Source: Methylobacterium iners (GTDB lineage Bacteria > Pseudomonadota > Alphaproteobacteria > Rhizobiales > Beijerinckiaceae). From it: a stretch of 50,232 bases of DNA. The notes under the pieces were generated by a model. That model did no database searches. It had not been told where the DNA came from and worked only from the letters and a program-made list of their open reading frames with translations. The stretch is taken from NCBI RefSeq assembly GCF_022179305.1, contig NZ_BPQP01000065.1, positions 1 to 50,232 on the forward strand. The letters run 5' to 3'. How positions within the stretch are numbered: position 1 is the stretch's first letter; the number at the start of each line of letters is the position of its first letter. Below are positions 35,812-44,711 of the stretch, piece after piece. A program made the translations under genes and the position numbers.

Positions 35812-36052
35812 CAGGCTGCCGCCGCATACACATGCGCTTGAGCGGTGCCTTGCGCGAGCTTGAACTCTTCACGGACTGCCTCGGTGAACGGGCAAACCGA
35901 TCCTCGGCGTCATGCGTCCGTTCTTCAGCGGCCGCAACACGACCGTTGGCCGAACGGCTGACCAGCTCATCGCCCTGCTCGAACGCATGGACGGCAATCC
36001 TTGAGGATGGCGGCGACGTCGAACCGTCCCCCCGAGCGCTCCTAAGGACCAC
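35811..36052 (-). pseudogene. Frameshifted helical protein gene, coupled to the coiled-coil gene
   Basis: One frame reads DELVSRSANGRVAAAEERTH, DAEDRFAR; the next continues FTEAVREEFKLAQGTAQAHV to TGA 35813-35811. A frameshift near 35890 separates them. The final TGA shares bases with the next ATG (TGATG), which supports both having been real operon genes. The start is uncertain and the function unknown. Confidence 0.45.
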
Positions 36053-36203
36053 TCTTCACAGATCGTGTAGCTACACGGCTCGGACCTCGCCCATGGAGGG
36101 GACACCGACATGTGAAAGTCGCATCGACTACCAGCAGGCTTGCCGAACGTTAGCGCGGCTAGCCCATGCTTCACGATAGCGTGCCTCAGTCATGGAAAGT
36201 CCT

Positions 36204-36314
36204 ATGCTGCGCTACTTCACCCACATCAACGACGGCACGCTTAACGTACGCGACGATTAAGGCATCAACCCGCCATTTATAGAAGCCGCGCGGCACGAGG
36301 CAGTGACACGTCCA
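36204..36314 (+). pseudogene. DUF6894-like small protein remnant
   Basis: Plus-strand reading from ATG 36204 gives MLRYFTHINDGTLNVRDD, a TAA stop, then GINPPFIEAARHEAVTR. This matches the pattern of DUF6894 proteins (MPRYFFHVxDG...DxxGxxxxxxEAARxEA), which are common in Methylobacterium and relatives. The stop in the middle indicates decay. Confidence 0.55.
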
Positions 36315-36400
36315 AACAATAACCGCAATATTCGACCTGAAGCAGCTGCCTCGTAGCAAGTCGCTGATTTAGGATAAAACAATGACAAGCCTAAATTTTT

Positions 36401-37102
36401 TTAAACGTAAGCACAAATTGAAATAGCAGCTGGGAACTCAACAGCAAAGATCGAGACGTTTCTAAATCCAGCTTGAAGAGGTAAGGTCCAAAAATCAGCC
36501 CCGAATTCCGTGTAGACAAGCCAGTCGTCACCAGTCTGCGTAGGATCACCATGCCAGCTTTTCGGTAAACCTTCTCTCGACCGCGTTAGTCTACCGATAA
36601 CAACTGGCACAGTATAGCAGATAGCACCGCCGCTCTTCAAAACGCGGGCACACTCCAAAAGCGCATGAAGCGGACTACTTACGTGCTCCAAAGTATCTGA
36701 GTGAATTACGAGGTCGAAACTCCTATCTGCGTACGGCAGCGCGTGCATGTCAACCTGAGGGTAACTACCGAAAGTATGACCAGGTAACTGCTTGAGAAAT
36801 GGATTAAGAGTGCCCGCCTCGTTTATTTCTAGAATCTTAAAAGTAGCAGATTTCGCTGAACTTACAAATTCCGATAGTGAACCGTCAGCCACAACCGCGG
36901 CCAAAACTGCTTTAGCTAAGGCAATTGACCTTAGATTTGAACCACATCTCGAGCAACACCGCCCCTGTTGGGCGTCAATGTATTCGACCTCATAACTAGA
37001 TAACTGCCACGCATTAATCAAATCAGGCCATAAGACTGGATAAGTGGCATTAAATGCTTGACCGCCGCACACCGAGCAGACAATTTGCCCTACCGTGCCC
37101 AT
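36401..37102 (-). CDS. SAM-dependent methyltransferase with N-terminal zinc ribbon
   Basis: The 233-residue protein begins with a cysteine cluster: CSVCGGQ (about 9-15) and CCSRCGSNLRS (about 49-59), a probable zinc ribbon. A methyltransferase-like core follows: TFKILEINEAG (degenerate motif I), MHALPYADRSFDLVIHSDTL, EHVSSPLHALLECARVLKSG, GGAICYTVPV. The glycine-rich SAM loop is replaced by LEINEAG, so SAM binding may be altered. Such proteins occur in surface-glycan clusters. It is AT-rich and lies downstream of the RgpF-like gene on the same strand, with a 285-base AT-rich gap. Confidence 0.75.
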   Translation of the reverse strand: MGTVGQIVCSVCGGQAFNATYPVLWPDLINAWQLSSYEVEYIDAQQGRCCSRCGSNLRSIALAKAVLAAVVADGSLSEFVSSAKSATFKILEINEAGTLNPFLKQLPGHTFGSYPQVDMHALPYADRSFDLVIHSDTLEHVSSPLHALLECARVLKSGGAICYTVPVVIGRLTRSREGLPKSWHGDPTQTGDDWLVYTEFGADFWTLPLQAGFRNVSIFAVEFPAAISICAYV

Positions 37103-37387
37103 ACCGAAGCCCTTTCCTCGAGGGTTGTCAAAGGATCATTGTCCTTACATCGCAAGCAGACTCGCTATTAAAGTAAGCGGAGGTGTATGAAGATTTTTTA
37201 GTTAAGATAAGCCTTCAACCAACTTGCATAAATTAATTTAACTAGCAACCCGGCAGATGCGACCTATTAGTCCAATATTCACCTCATCAATTGAAGATTG
37301 AAACCCGCGCAACAAACGATCGAAGACGCATAAGCGCTCTATTTGAAATACTACCCCGACACTCACACTAGACACGTACCGGTATCC

Positions 37388-40165
37388 CTACCAAGTTGTA
37401 CCAGGTACGCGAACGCCTAGTACATCGAACCCTGCAGCCCGCACAATGAATGGAATCAACCGTTCAAGGGCATGGAGGATTGTGCCGTCGTCGGCGACAG
37501 GCTCCACCGGATAATCCAGTGCAACCGAAGTCAACCTATTAATGGCAGAGGGTCTAGCCCAGAACATTGTACCGAGCGGAAAATCAAAGAAATCAGGTAA
37601 TTCGACGTTGACCGGAGCGATCCCCATAGCACTCGCTAAATCAGCCGCTATGGACTTATTCTTATTCCAGCCTACGATATGAGGATCCTCAGCCATAATC
37701 AGACCGACATTTGGACGCGATTCGAGAGCATTCGCAATCGCGTCCATAGCAGGAGTTGCGCCACCAATTAAGTTTTCAAAAAGAAACCGGCACCACTCAG
37801 CCCCCATAACCTCGTCAGTAGTGGAACTTTTTTTTCCGTGTACGTGCCCAACAAGCTCATAATTGTGGCCTTCGAGCTCTGACAAAACATGTATGAATGG
37901 TGCTATATCACGGCCACGGTTAGGTAGAACGATAATTCTCACGTCTCCCCGATGACTCCGGAAAACAAGATCTAACTCTTTAGCTTTCGATTGTATATCG
38001 GTAGTTATATAAAGATCTACTGACGAGGAATTCAACGAAAGGCGGTAAGCAAGATCCCAGGCGTGATCGAGATAATGAAAATGAGCATGCAGTGCAAGGC
38101 GCAACCTTGTGGCTGAAGGCTTGGCCGAGGGTACTAAAACCTCACGGCTCCATGCACCATGTAATTGTCCGTTCTGACGCCAATGTACATAAGGATTGCG
38201 TCCCTCCTTAAGGCACTCGTCAGCATGTGCGGCAGCATAAACCTGGGGGTGAAACCCTGCCGTTGGCCGCCGGAAAAACGGATTGGAGGGATCAAGAACA
38301 AGGCCGTTTGCCGCCCACTGCTGCATCACCACGTTTGCCAGTTCCAGCGGGTCTGCAATTGGCGCCGCTGGAAATGCGATCAAATCCGCATCAAGAAATT
38401 CATCGTGAATTAGGGCGTCTAAATCAGCGCCACCAGTTAGACGAGCCGCTTCTACGCCAAAGCGATCTATTTGCTCGACGTAAGTTGACATTCGATACGT
38501 GCGCGCCGCCAGCGCCGCGACGGCCTCAGACATACGGTCGTACCAAGTGCGGTCACCTGCTAAGCGGCAGAACACCTGTGCGGCCGCCTGTACGTCCAGA
38601 TGTGGTACAACCAATTCACAAGCAGTTTCATCACTGAGCAACACTTCTGCGGTTCCAGAAGCACCATCAAATGCAACTAAGGGAACACCTTTTAACATCA
38701 CGTCTATACCGACGTTCGGCTGTGGATCAAGCCGCGAGCACATGAAAAAGGTATTCGCTCGACTATAATACTTGTCAATTTCATCGGTGGGCGGCAGAAA
38801 AATAACAGTGTCGCTGAGTCCAGATCTTGCGATCTGCTCCGAAAGATAGACTGAGTATCCCATGTCTTCTTCCGGATCGTAGCCACCACCGACCCATACA
38901 AAGCTTACATGAAGATCAGGGGCGAGACGCCGAACTGCCGCAGCAGTGGACACGAAAATGTCAACGCCTTTGCGCATTTGCACGTGGCCTGCACCAAGAA
39001 TCACGAAACCGTCTGGGAGCTGGTCTGCATCTAGCGTTTTCTCTTTGCCCGTGATCGCTTTACTCACCACGCTTGGTAGGTTCACACGCCCTTGTGCGAT
39101 TACATGAATATTGCCGCGCGATCTCAGCTGAGGCATGACTGCGTAAGCCGACTCAGCTACAATTCGCGCTGGAAAAACGACGTGAGCTGCCCAATGAAAC
39201 ATGTCGTGCAGCTTTGACACCGGCCTCGTGTAGCTGGCAAATTCGTGCACCAGCGCAATCACCGGCACGCCCATCGCCGCCAAGTGAGGCACTAACACCG
39301 ATGTCTCAATGCTATTCGCTATCGCATACCGGGGCCTATATTGTTTAACGATGCGTTCAGCCACCCTCCGCATCTCAGTTTGCACGTAGTCTTGATACTC
39401 GAAAGGCCCGACTAGTGCACGGGAAGCATCAGTGAAGGCGTCCATTAGCTCGCCCCCCCGTAGGACAACTGAAACAACAGTATGCAGTTGGGTCAACTCG
39501 CGTACCAGCGCGAGTGCAAGCAGCGGAGCTCCTGTACGTGATGCTTCGTGAGCAATAACTAGAACACTGTCAGTAGGCTCCCAATCCTCCGCGAGAACGA
39601 GACCATCAGCCACAGAAGTTCCGCGGCGCCCCTCGCTGGCGCCATGATGGCTGAAATGGTCCAACAGGCGAAGACCAGGAATTTTGAGATCGGGGTAGCG
39701 CTCAACGTAGTACAACGGATCGAAGTTTGGCGAAGGCCGATGACCCAGAGGTTCCCCGACCAGGGCGTAGAGAATTGCGGGATCCAAACCTGGAGGTAAG
39801 TCCGCGCCGTACCAAACTGAATCGAAATACGGAGACTGCGAAATAACATGCGCCCGAGCCGCCGCAGCTTCGCTGTTTCCCGGAACGTTCTCATCGACTG
39901 CCCGAAGTATGAGCCAAGAAAAAAAGGCCGAGCCGCGGAGCCCCCCAAACTCATAGTACGGTTTTAAAAAAACTCCATCAAAGATTCGTGACGGAGCAGC
40001 CTCTTCACAACCAGAACTCAAGTAGTGATCAATGGCCGACTGCTCAAATGGTATTGCAACTTGAGAACGGTAAAACTCTTCGTCGAACAGACCGCTTTCT
40101 GCGATAAGTCTATGTTCGTCATTTTCAACAGACTGCGGCATTTCGTGTCGCGAAGGCGCTTTCAT
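37388..40165 (-). CDS. PDV-repeat/GT4/RgpF-like polysaccharide enzyme
   Basis: From ATG 40165 the protein has 925 residues. Residues about 20-200 contain degenerate PDV modules: SGLFDEEFYRSQVAIP, SPYFDSVWYGADLPPGLDP, FDPLYYVERYPDLKIPGLRL. A GT4 fold follows (VLVIAHEASRTGAPLLALAL, ILGAGHVQMRKGVDIFV, DPQPNVGIDVMLKGVPLVAF). The last 240 residues match the RgpF/rhamnan-synthesis family: LHAHFHYLDHAWDLAYRL, VDLYITTDI, LPNRGRDIAPFIHVL, VGHVHGKKSS. The layout suggests polymerisation of a deoxyhexose glycan at the cytoplasmic membrane. The start overlaps the upstream stop by one base (TAATG), excluding a longer start at 40267. Confidence 0.85.
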   Translation of the reverse strand: MKAPSRHEMPQSVENDEHRLIAESGLFDEEFYRSQVAIPFEQSAIDHYLSSGCEEAAPSRIFDGVFLKPYYEFGGLRGSAFFSWLILRAVDENVPGNSEAAAARAHVISQSPYFDSVWYGADLPPGLDPAILYALVGEPLGHRPSPNFDPLYYVERYPDLKIPGLRLLDHFSHHGASEGRRGTSVADGLVLAEDWEPTDSVLVIAHEASRTGAPLLALALVRELTQLHTVVSVVLRGGELMDAFTDASRALVGPFEYQDYVQTEMRRVAERIVKQYRPRYAIANSIETSVLVPHLAAMGVPVIALVHEFASYTRPVSKLHDMFHWAAHVVFPARIVAESAYAVMPQLRSRGNIHVIAQGRVNLPSVVSKAITGKEKTLDADQLPDGFVILGAGHVQMRKGVDIFVSTAAAVRRLAPDLHVSFVWVGGGYDPEEDMGYSVYLSEQIARSGLSDTVIFLPPTDEIDKYYSRANTFFMCSRLDPQPNVGIDVMLKGVPLVAFDGASGTAEVLLSDETACELVVPHLDVQAAAQVFCRLAGDRTWYDRMSEAVAALAARTYRMSTYVEQIDRFGVEAARLTGGADLDALIHDEFLDADLIAFPAAPIADPLELANVVMQQWAANGLVLDPSNPFFRRPTAGFHPQVYAAAHADECLKEGRNPYVHWRQNGQLHGAWSREVLVPSAKPSATRLRLALHAHFHYLDHAWDLAYRLSLNSSSVDLYITTDIQSKAKELDLVFRSHRGDVRIIVLPNRGRDIAPFIHVLSELEGHNYELVGHVHGKKSSTTDEVMGAEWCRFLFENLIGGATPAMDAIANALESRPNVGLIMAEDPHIVGWNKNKSIAADLASAMGIAPVNVELPDFFDFPLGTMFWARPSAINRLTSVALDYPVEPVADDGTILHALERLIPFIVRAAGFDVLGVRVPGTTW

Positions 40166-41859
40166 TATCGCTTCTCCAACAGAACTTTTCGCTGGAGACC
40201 CTTGGGCATCCATTTGTAAATCGGTTCTCTTACCTGCTTCACGACGAGATCGTAAAGCATCCGCCATTCCACCGCGATACGTTCTGCCTTTTGCGCTAAA
40301 AGCTCAGCTTTCTTAGCTCGTGACTCGGCTTGCCGGACTTGGAAACGCAAAGAAAGATCGTTCGCTATTTGCCGAGCCTTGTCCGCCTGAAGGAGGTCGC
40401 GCTCGCCCCTAATTTTTTTTAGTTCATGGTGCAAGTCGGTTGAAAGGTCATCGCGGACACGTTCAACCTCCACGATACGCCTTCGGCGCTCGTGCAAAAT
40501 ATCAGCCGCTAAGCGACGTAAGCCTCCGCTCAGCATCATTTCACGCCGCCGAGCAAGCGCGAGATTGCGTTCTAGATGCTCCAGAGCAGCCAACTTCTTA
40601 CGAGCCAATCTAAGCTCTTCTTCGATGTTAGAGTTTTTAGCGCAAGCTTTCTCAAGATCGATATGAAGTTGTGCTACTGAGGCGCCAGCCCTCTCGCCGG
40701 CTGCGACTAATTCACCTCGTAAACCTGCGATGATTTCATCTGAATTTCGGTGAGCAGCTGACAGCTCACTCAGGGCCAACTCGCCTTGAGAAAGGCGGTG
40801 CCGAGTGACCTGAAGCTCCGCCTCGATCTCGGCATTCACTTCGCATGCTTCTCTGAGGCGCACTTCCATCCCGGCAGTAGCTGCCACCGCATGATCCGCG
40901 GCTTCCGCTAACCTTGCGTGAAGCTCAGCAACGACAGTATTTAAGTTTCCGTTGGAACCTCTAAGCTCCGCCAGCTCGAGTTCTGCAGCCTCCGCTCTCT
41001 TACTTTGTCTATCGACCTCGTCAATCAAAGATTGATAAGCACTGGCGTGACTTAACGTTGTCCCGACCTCGTCTGTGTGGATATAGATCGATGCAGGCGC
41101 GAGAGGAAGATCTCCATCCGATCCAATAGCGACAACGTAAGGACTACGAGGAACACTATTTGACGCTTCGAAATGCGAGTTACCACGGCGCTCAAACGTC
41201 ATCCACTCGCATGCCGACTTGCTCAAATCTCTATATATGAGAGCTGATCCGACAAGTGGACGCTGAAATAACAACCGAACATTAGCAAAATGGCCGGCCA
41301 ATGTGTCCGCGAACTCGTCTGGAGTTAGCTCGCAGACATGAAATGGGTTTGCCGCACTATTTGCGGGAGAGTAAACATCACGGTTGGGTGAGGATACGAC
41401 AAAAAAGCCACCAGGACGAAGTACCCGCTTGACTTCTTGCAAAAAGCTAATTTGATCGCCAACATGCTCAATGGTCTCAAAAGAGACAACGACGTCTGCG
41501 CAAGAGTCCGATATTGGTAGCTTCCGAGCATCTCCATGTAAGTATCGAAGATTCGAATTCCGGTAGTTGACATTAGCATGATCAACGGCCTTCTGATCAA
41601 TCTCGATCCCCGTTACGCTTGAGGCCGTTTGTGCAAGCAAGGCTGATCCATAGCCTTCACCGGATGCCACGTCTATGACGTCTCTGCCACGGCAAAGCTG
41701 TCGAGCAAGGAAATATCGGTGAAGGTGTTCTATCTCTATTTGACCGCTGACAGCGCTGGTCATTCGCTCGCCGGTCCAGGGAAAAGGTATCTCTGGTACC
41801 CTCCGCTCGAAAATTTCGCCCAATTCCAAGCCCCTCGCGCGTTGTAGCGAGGTCCTCAT
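40165..41859 (-). CDS. Methyltransferase with long coiled coil, WbdD-like layout
   Basis: Residues about 30-200 of this 564-residue protein are a class I methyltransferase: DVIDVASGEGYGSALLA (motif I), VTGIEIDQKAV, ADVVVSFETIEHVGDQISFL, RVLRPGGFFVVSSPNR. Residues about 275-535 form a nearly continuous coiled coil (for example SLIDEVDRQSKRAEAAELEL, VRLREACEVNAEIEAEL). The end is basic (KWMPKGLQRKVLLEKR) and may touch membrane. In E. coli O9a, WbdD caps glycan ends and its coiled coil acts as a ruler for chain length. This protein has no WbdD-like kinase domain, so the analogy is partial. It is coupled to the RgpF-like gene. Confidence 0.8.
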   Translation of the reverse strand: MRTSLQRARGLELGEIFERRVPEIPFPWTGERMTSAVSGQIEIEHLHRYFLARQLCRGRDVIDVASGEGYGSALLAQTASSVTGIEIDQKAVDHANVNYRNSNLRYLHGDARKLPISDSCADVVVSFETIEHVGDQISFLQEVKRVLRPGGFFVVSSPNRDVYSPANSAANPFHVCELTPDEFADTLAGHFANVRLLFQRPLVGSALIYRDLSKSACEWMTFERRGNSHFEASNSVPRSPYVVAIGSDGDLPLAPASIYIHTDEVGTTLSHASAYQSLIDEVDRQSKRAEAAELELAELRGSNGNLNTVVAELHARLAEAADHAVAATAGMEVRLREACEVNAEIEAELQVTRHRLSQGELALSELSAAHRNSDEIIAGLRGELVAAGERAGASVAQLHIDLEKACAKNSNIEEELRLARKKLAALEHLERNLALARRREMMLSGGLRRLAADILHERRRRIVEVERVRDDLSTDLHHELKKIRGERDLLQADKARQIANDLSLRFQVRQAESRAKKAELLAQKAERIAVEWRMLYDLVVKQVREPIYKWMPKGLQRKVLLEKR

Positions 41860-42008
41860 ATCGGACAGGGTGTGGAACGTCTACCGCCGAGAATAGCCGC
41901 TCGGCTTAGGTTCTTAGGTCGACTTCAACGAAGTTAAGCTGTAAGACGTTTGGCCTCGCGGGTATTATGTGTCCATACCGAAGCGACCAAGCACCTTAAG
42001 GTCAGGTT

Positions 42009-43250
42009 ATGCCTTCTATTCCATTCGTACGTCGAGGCAGCGATAATCACTTCCTGCTCTCGACGCTCCTCCATAGAAGTGACCAGTTGGCCGAGATGGT
42101 CGACGTACCAGTAGGCCAGCGGTATTTGATTGTTTTACCAGTGTTAGATTATATTAGATTATCGTTGAAGGATGATGATGGACGGATCGGGCTACTCAAT
42201 GTTTCCGATGTCCAATCGTTGATTGAAGGACGCGCATTACTCATACTCGATTTGTCAAATGAGGGTCCTACATACGATCGAGAAATCTTCGATTCTCTCC
42301 ATCGGCAGCTTGCTGTTCGTGGTGTACCTATGCACCGTGTTGTTTTTGTAAGTCAGAATCGTCTTCTCTCGCTTGAGTATAGACGTTACCACAACGACGG
42401 AATCGTTTTTTGGCAATCGGAGTTCTTTGTACAAACCATTGCAAACTGGCTCTCGGAACATGACAGCCAGAGGCTATTTGGTTCTAAGGCGTTCGAACGA
42501 GCCGACTACTCGCCACTGCGGGCGGCGGATGCACCATCTTCATTTATGTGTCAGAACGCCGCGGTTCGTTGGCACCGGGTGCTGATTTATCGATGGCTCA
42601 CGCTCAGGGGCTTCAGTTCAGAGGGCATGGTGTCATTTTACGGAATTGGGCCTGACAACAGCAAAGCAAATGAAATTGATATCTACAATCCTCCAGATGA
42701 AATCAAGAATGAATTCGGTGATCTGGTCGCAGGGATTGAGGACTGGATCCCTCGGCGTGCGGAGAAGATGGACGCGAGCGTTGGTTCGGGAAATGACCTA
42801 GTTCTAACACTCGATGTCAAATCTTATGCATACTCCGATTTGTCGATTGTCACCGAGTCAGATTTCTTCGTGCCTGGCATCGAACGCGTGACTGAGAAGG
42901 CTGTAAAAGCTGCGGCAATGGGGGTGCCTTTCATTATCGTCGGTGCGCCCAGGTCAGTCCAGCGCTTAGCTGAAATGGGGTTCTGCACCTTCGACGGATT
43001 AATCGACCAGAGTTATGACTTGGTTGATGATCCTTTGAAACGGCTCCGCGCGCTATTCAAGACAATTGAAAGCGGCTGGGAGCGCTGTCGCAGCAATCCG
43101 GCCGCCTGGCGCAATGCTGCTCGCGACCAAGCCCTCGCAAATTTTCATCATGGAAAGGGTGGATTGGTGAAGCGACTTGATCAACTACTTACCATGCCAA
43201 TGCTGTCGAGGATGTCGCGCTTTATTGAGGAAGGTGATGTAGTCGGTTAG
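42009..43250 (+). CDS. Unknown protein, possible glycosyltransferase-like C-terminus
   Basis: This 413-residue protein is of no firmly recognised family. The C-terminal third has the pattern ESDFFVPGIERVTEKAVKAA, MGVPFIIVGAPRSVQRLAEM, GFCTFDGLIDQSYDLVDDP. This pattern recurs in uncharacterised proteins of surface-glycan and phage loci and resembles the donor-side end of fucosyltransferase-like GT-B enzymes. The N-terminal part is soluble and alpha/beta. It diverges from the methyltransferase-coiled-coil gene over a 149-base spacer, where promoters for both directions are expected, and precedes the PDV microprotein. Confidence 0.6.
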   Translation: MPSIPFVRRGSDNHFLLSTLLHRSDQLAEMVDVPVGQRYLIVLPVLDYIRLSLKDDDGRIGLLNVSDVQSLIEGRALLILDLSNEGPTYDREIFDSLHRQLAVRGVPMHRVVFVSQNRLLSLEYRRYHNDGIVFWQSEFFVQTIANWLSEHDSQRLFGSKAFERADYSPLRAADAPSSFMCQNAAVRWHRVLIYRWLTLRGFSSEGMVSFYGIGPDNSKANEIDIYNPPDEIKNEFGDLVAGIEDWIPRRAEKMDASVGSGNDLVLTLDVKSYAYSDLSIVTESDFFVPGIERVTEKAVKAAAMGVPFIIVGAPRSVQRLAEMGFCTFDGLIDQSYDLVDDPLKRLRALFKTIESGWERCRSNPAAWRNAARDQALANFHHGKGGLVKRLDQLLTMPMLSRMSRFIEEGDVVG

Positions 43251-43277
43251 CGATCGAAGATGTTCCGAGGTATCTCA

Positions 43278-43559
43278 ATGATTAAAAAGTTGTTCCGTTC
43301 GGCGAAATTGCGCCGACCGATTTTCGGATTTGACACCGAGTATTATATTCTTTGGAATCCAGATGTTGCTGCTGCGGGATGCGATCCACTCCAGCACTTT
43401 CTGGAACATGGATGGAAGGAGGGTCGTAACCCGTGCCGCCACTTCAGCGTCCAAGGTTATTTGGCCGCTAATCCCGACGTGCGCAATGCGGGAGCTAATC
43501 CACTCATACACTTCCTGGAACATGGGATAATCGAGGGTCGTCGAGGCTGGCAAATCTGA
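43278..43559 (+). CDS. Stand-alone two-repeat PDV microprotein
   Basis: From ATG 43278 (GAGG about 9 bases upstream; an ATG at 43260 is an alternative) the protein has 93 residues and is almost entirely two tandem PDV modules: FDTEYYILWNPDVAAAG with CDPLQHFLEHGWKEGRNP, and FSVQGYLAANPDVRNAG with ANPLIHFLEHGIIEGRRGW. These are the best-conserved copies in the window. The same module is fused to the glycosyltransferases at 20994 and 37388 and occurs in the protein at 1110. No catalytic, signal or membrane region is present. A docking or adaptor role for the glycan enzymes is inference. Confidence 0.8.
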   Translation: MIKKLFRSAKLRRPIFGFDTEYYILWNPDVAAAGCDPLQHFLEHGWKEGRNPCRHFSVQGYLAANPDVRNAGANPLIHFLEHGIIEGRRGWQI

Positions 43560-43705
43560 GTGGTGGCGCATTCGGTTTGACACTGCACTCATTGCTGCTG
43601 GCACTCTCATCGATTGTGCGTTAGCTGCACGATGAGCCAGAGAACGGGAGGGCGACTCCCGACGCAACTCTCGCTGACGCGAGGATCAAAGAAGGGCAGT
43701 ACGCC

Positions 43706-44656
43706 TTGACGAGTCGGCATCTCATCCTTGGCGGTTGCGGGTTCATAGGTCGTCACGTTGCAAATCGCCTAGCGCTCAATGGCGATACCGTGACCCTTGT
43801 CGATCGGAACGCACCGGCTTTTATTCTGCCGAGTGAGGCAAGCACGCGGGTCAATTGGCGGCAAGCCGAACTCGACGCGCCTAATTGGGACGACTTGGTC
43901 GCTCAGGCTGACGTGGTTCATCACTACGCTTGGGACTCCATTCCGGCGAGTGCCAACAAGGATCCGGGCGGCGACCTTTCTCGGAATGTTCGTCCTACAA
44001 TAAATTTGCTTGATGCGTTAGTGCGCCGAGGTAGTGGAACTTTAATCTTTGCCTCCTCCGGCGGGACGGTTTACGGAAACATCCTTCAACTCCCGATTTC
44101 CGAAGATCATGCCATTCGGCCTGTTACTGCTTACGGCACGGGCAAGGCGACGGCTGAGTTGTACCTGCAGCTATACCGCCAAATGCACGGAGTTGACTGC
44201 CGTATCGCTAGAATCGCAAACCCTTACGGGGCGGGGCAGAATGTCGCTCGCGGCTTAGGTGCAGTGACAACTTTTATCGACAAAGCATTGAAGAATGAAC
44301 CGATATCGATCTTCGGTGACGGTGAGGTCGTTCGTGATTACATCCACATTTCTGACGTCGCAATATGTCTGGCTGAAATTGCCAAGGCTCCTATCTCGGA
44401 CGAATATATATTCAATGTTGGAAGTGGTCTAGGAACGTCACTCAACCAACTTGTCGAGCATTTAGAAGCTGGTATTGGTCGTCGGATTACTGTCCAACGA
44501 TTGGTCGGACGCAGCTTCGATGTATCGGCAAACGTGCTTTCAGTTGAACGGATCAAACGGGTCTACGGCTGGTCTCCGCGGCTGACACTTCGGGAAGGTA
44601 TGCGACTTACCTTGTCGAACTTAGCCGAAGGTCGAGAATTTCCAGACAGTTATTGA
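43706..44656 (+). CDS. NAD-dependent NDP-sugar epimerase/dehydratase
   Basis: This 316-residue extended SDR protein shows the nucleotide loop GGCGFIGRHVA, the acidic end of strand 2 (LVDRN), the catalytic Ser region FASSGGTVYG, and the YxxxK pair in AYGTGKA. DYIHISDVA and the RLTLREGM end are typical of UDP-glucose 4-epimerase-like enzymes. It acts on a nucleotide-activated sugar in the cytoplasm; the exact sugar is not readable. The start is TTG 43706, with GAAGG about 10 bases upstream. It leads a run of four sugar-nucleotide genes. Confidence 0.85.
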   Translation: MTSRHLILGGCGFIGRHVANRLALNGDTVTLVDRNAPAFILPSEASTRVNWRQAELDAPNWDDLVAQADVVHHYAWDSIPASANKDPGGDLSRNVRPTINLLDALVRRGSGTLIFASSGGTVYGNILQLPISEDHAIRPVTAYGTGKATAELYLQLYRQMHGVDCRIARIANPYGAGQNVARGLGAVTTFIDKALKNEPISIFGDGEVVRDYIHISDVAICLAEIAKAPISDEYIFNVGSGLGTSLNQLVEHLEAGIGRRITVQRLVGRSFDVSANVLSVERIKRVYGWSPRLTLREGMRLTLSNLAEGREFPDSY

Positions 44657-44711
44657 GTCGTAGTCACAGGACTTTGGAACTCAAACGGCACGAGAGGCAG
44701 ACGGACGAGAA

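Noticed and set aside
40166-40267. Longer start of the RgpF-like gene at 40267
   Set aside because: It would overlap the upstream gene by 103 bases, whereas ATG 40165 gives the one-base TAATG overlap seen elsewhere in the window.
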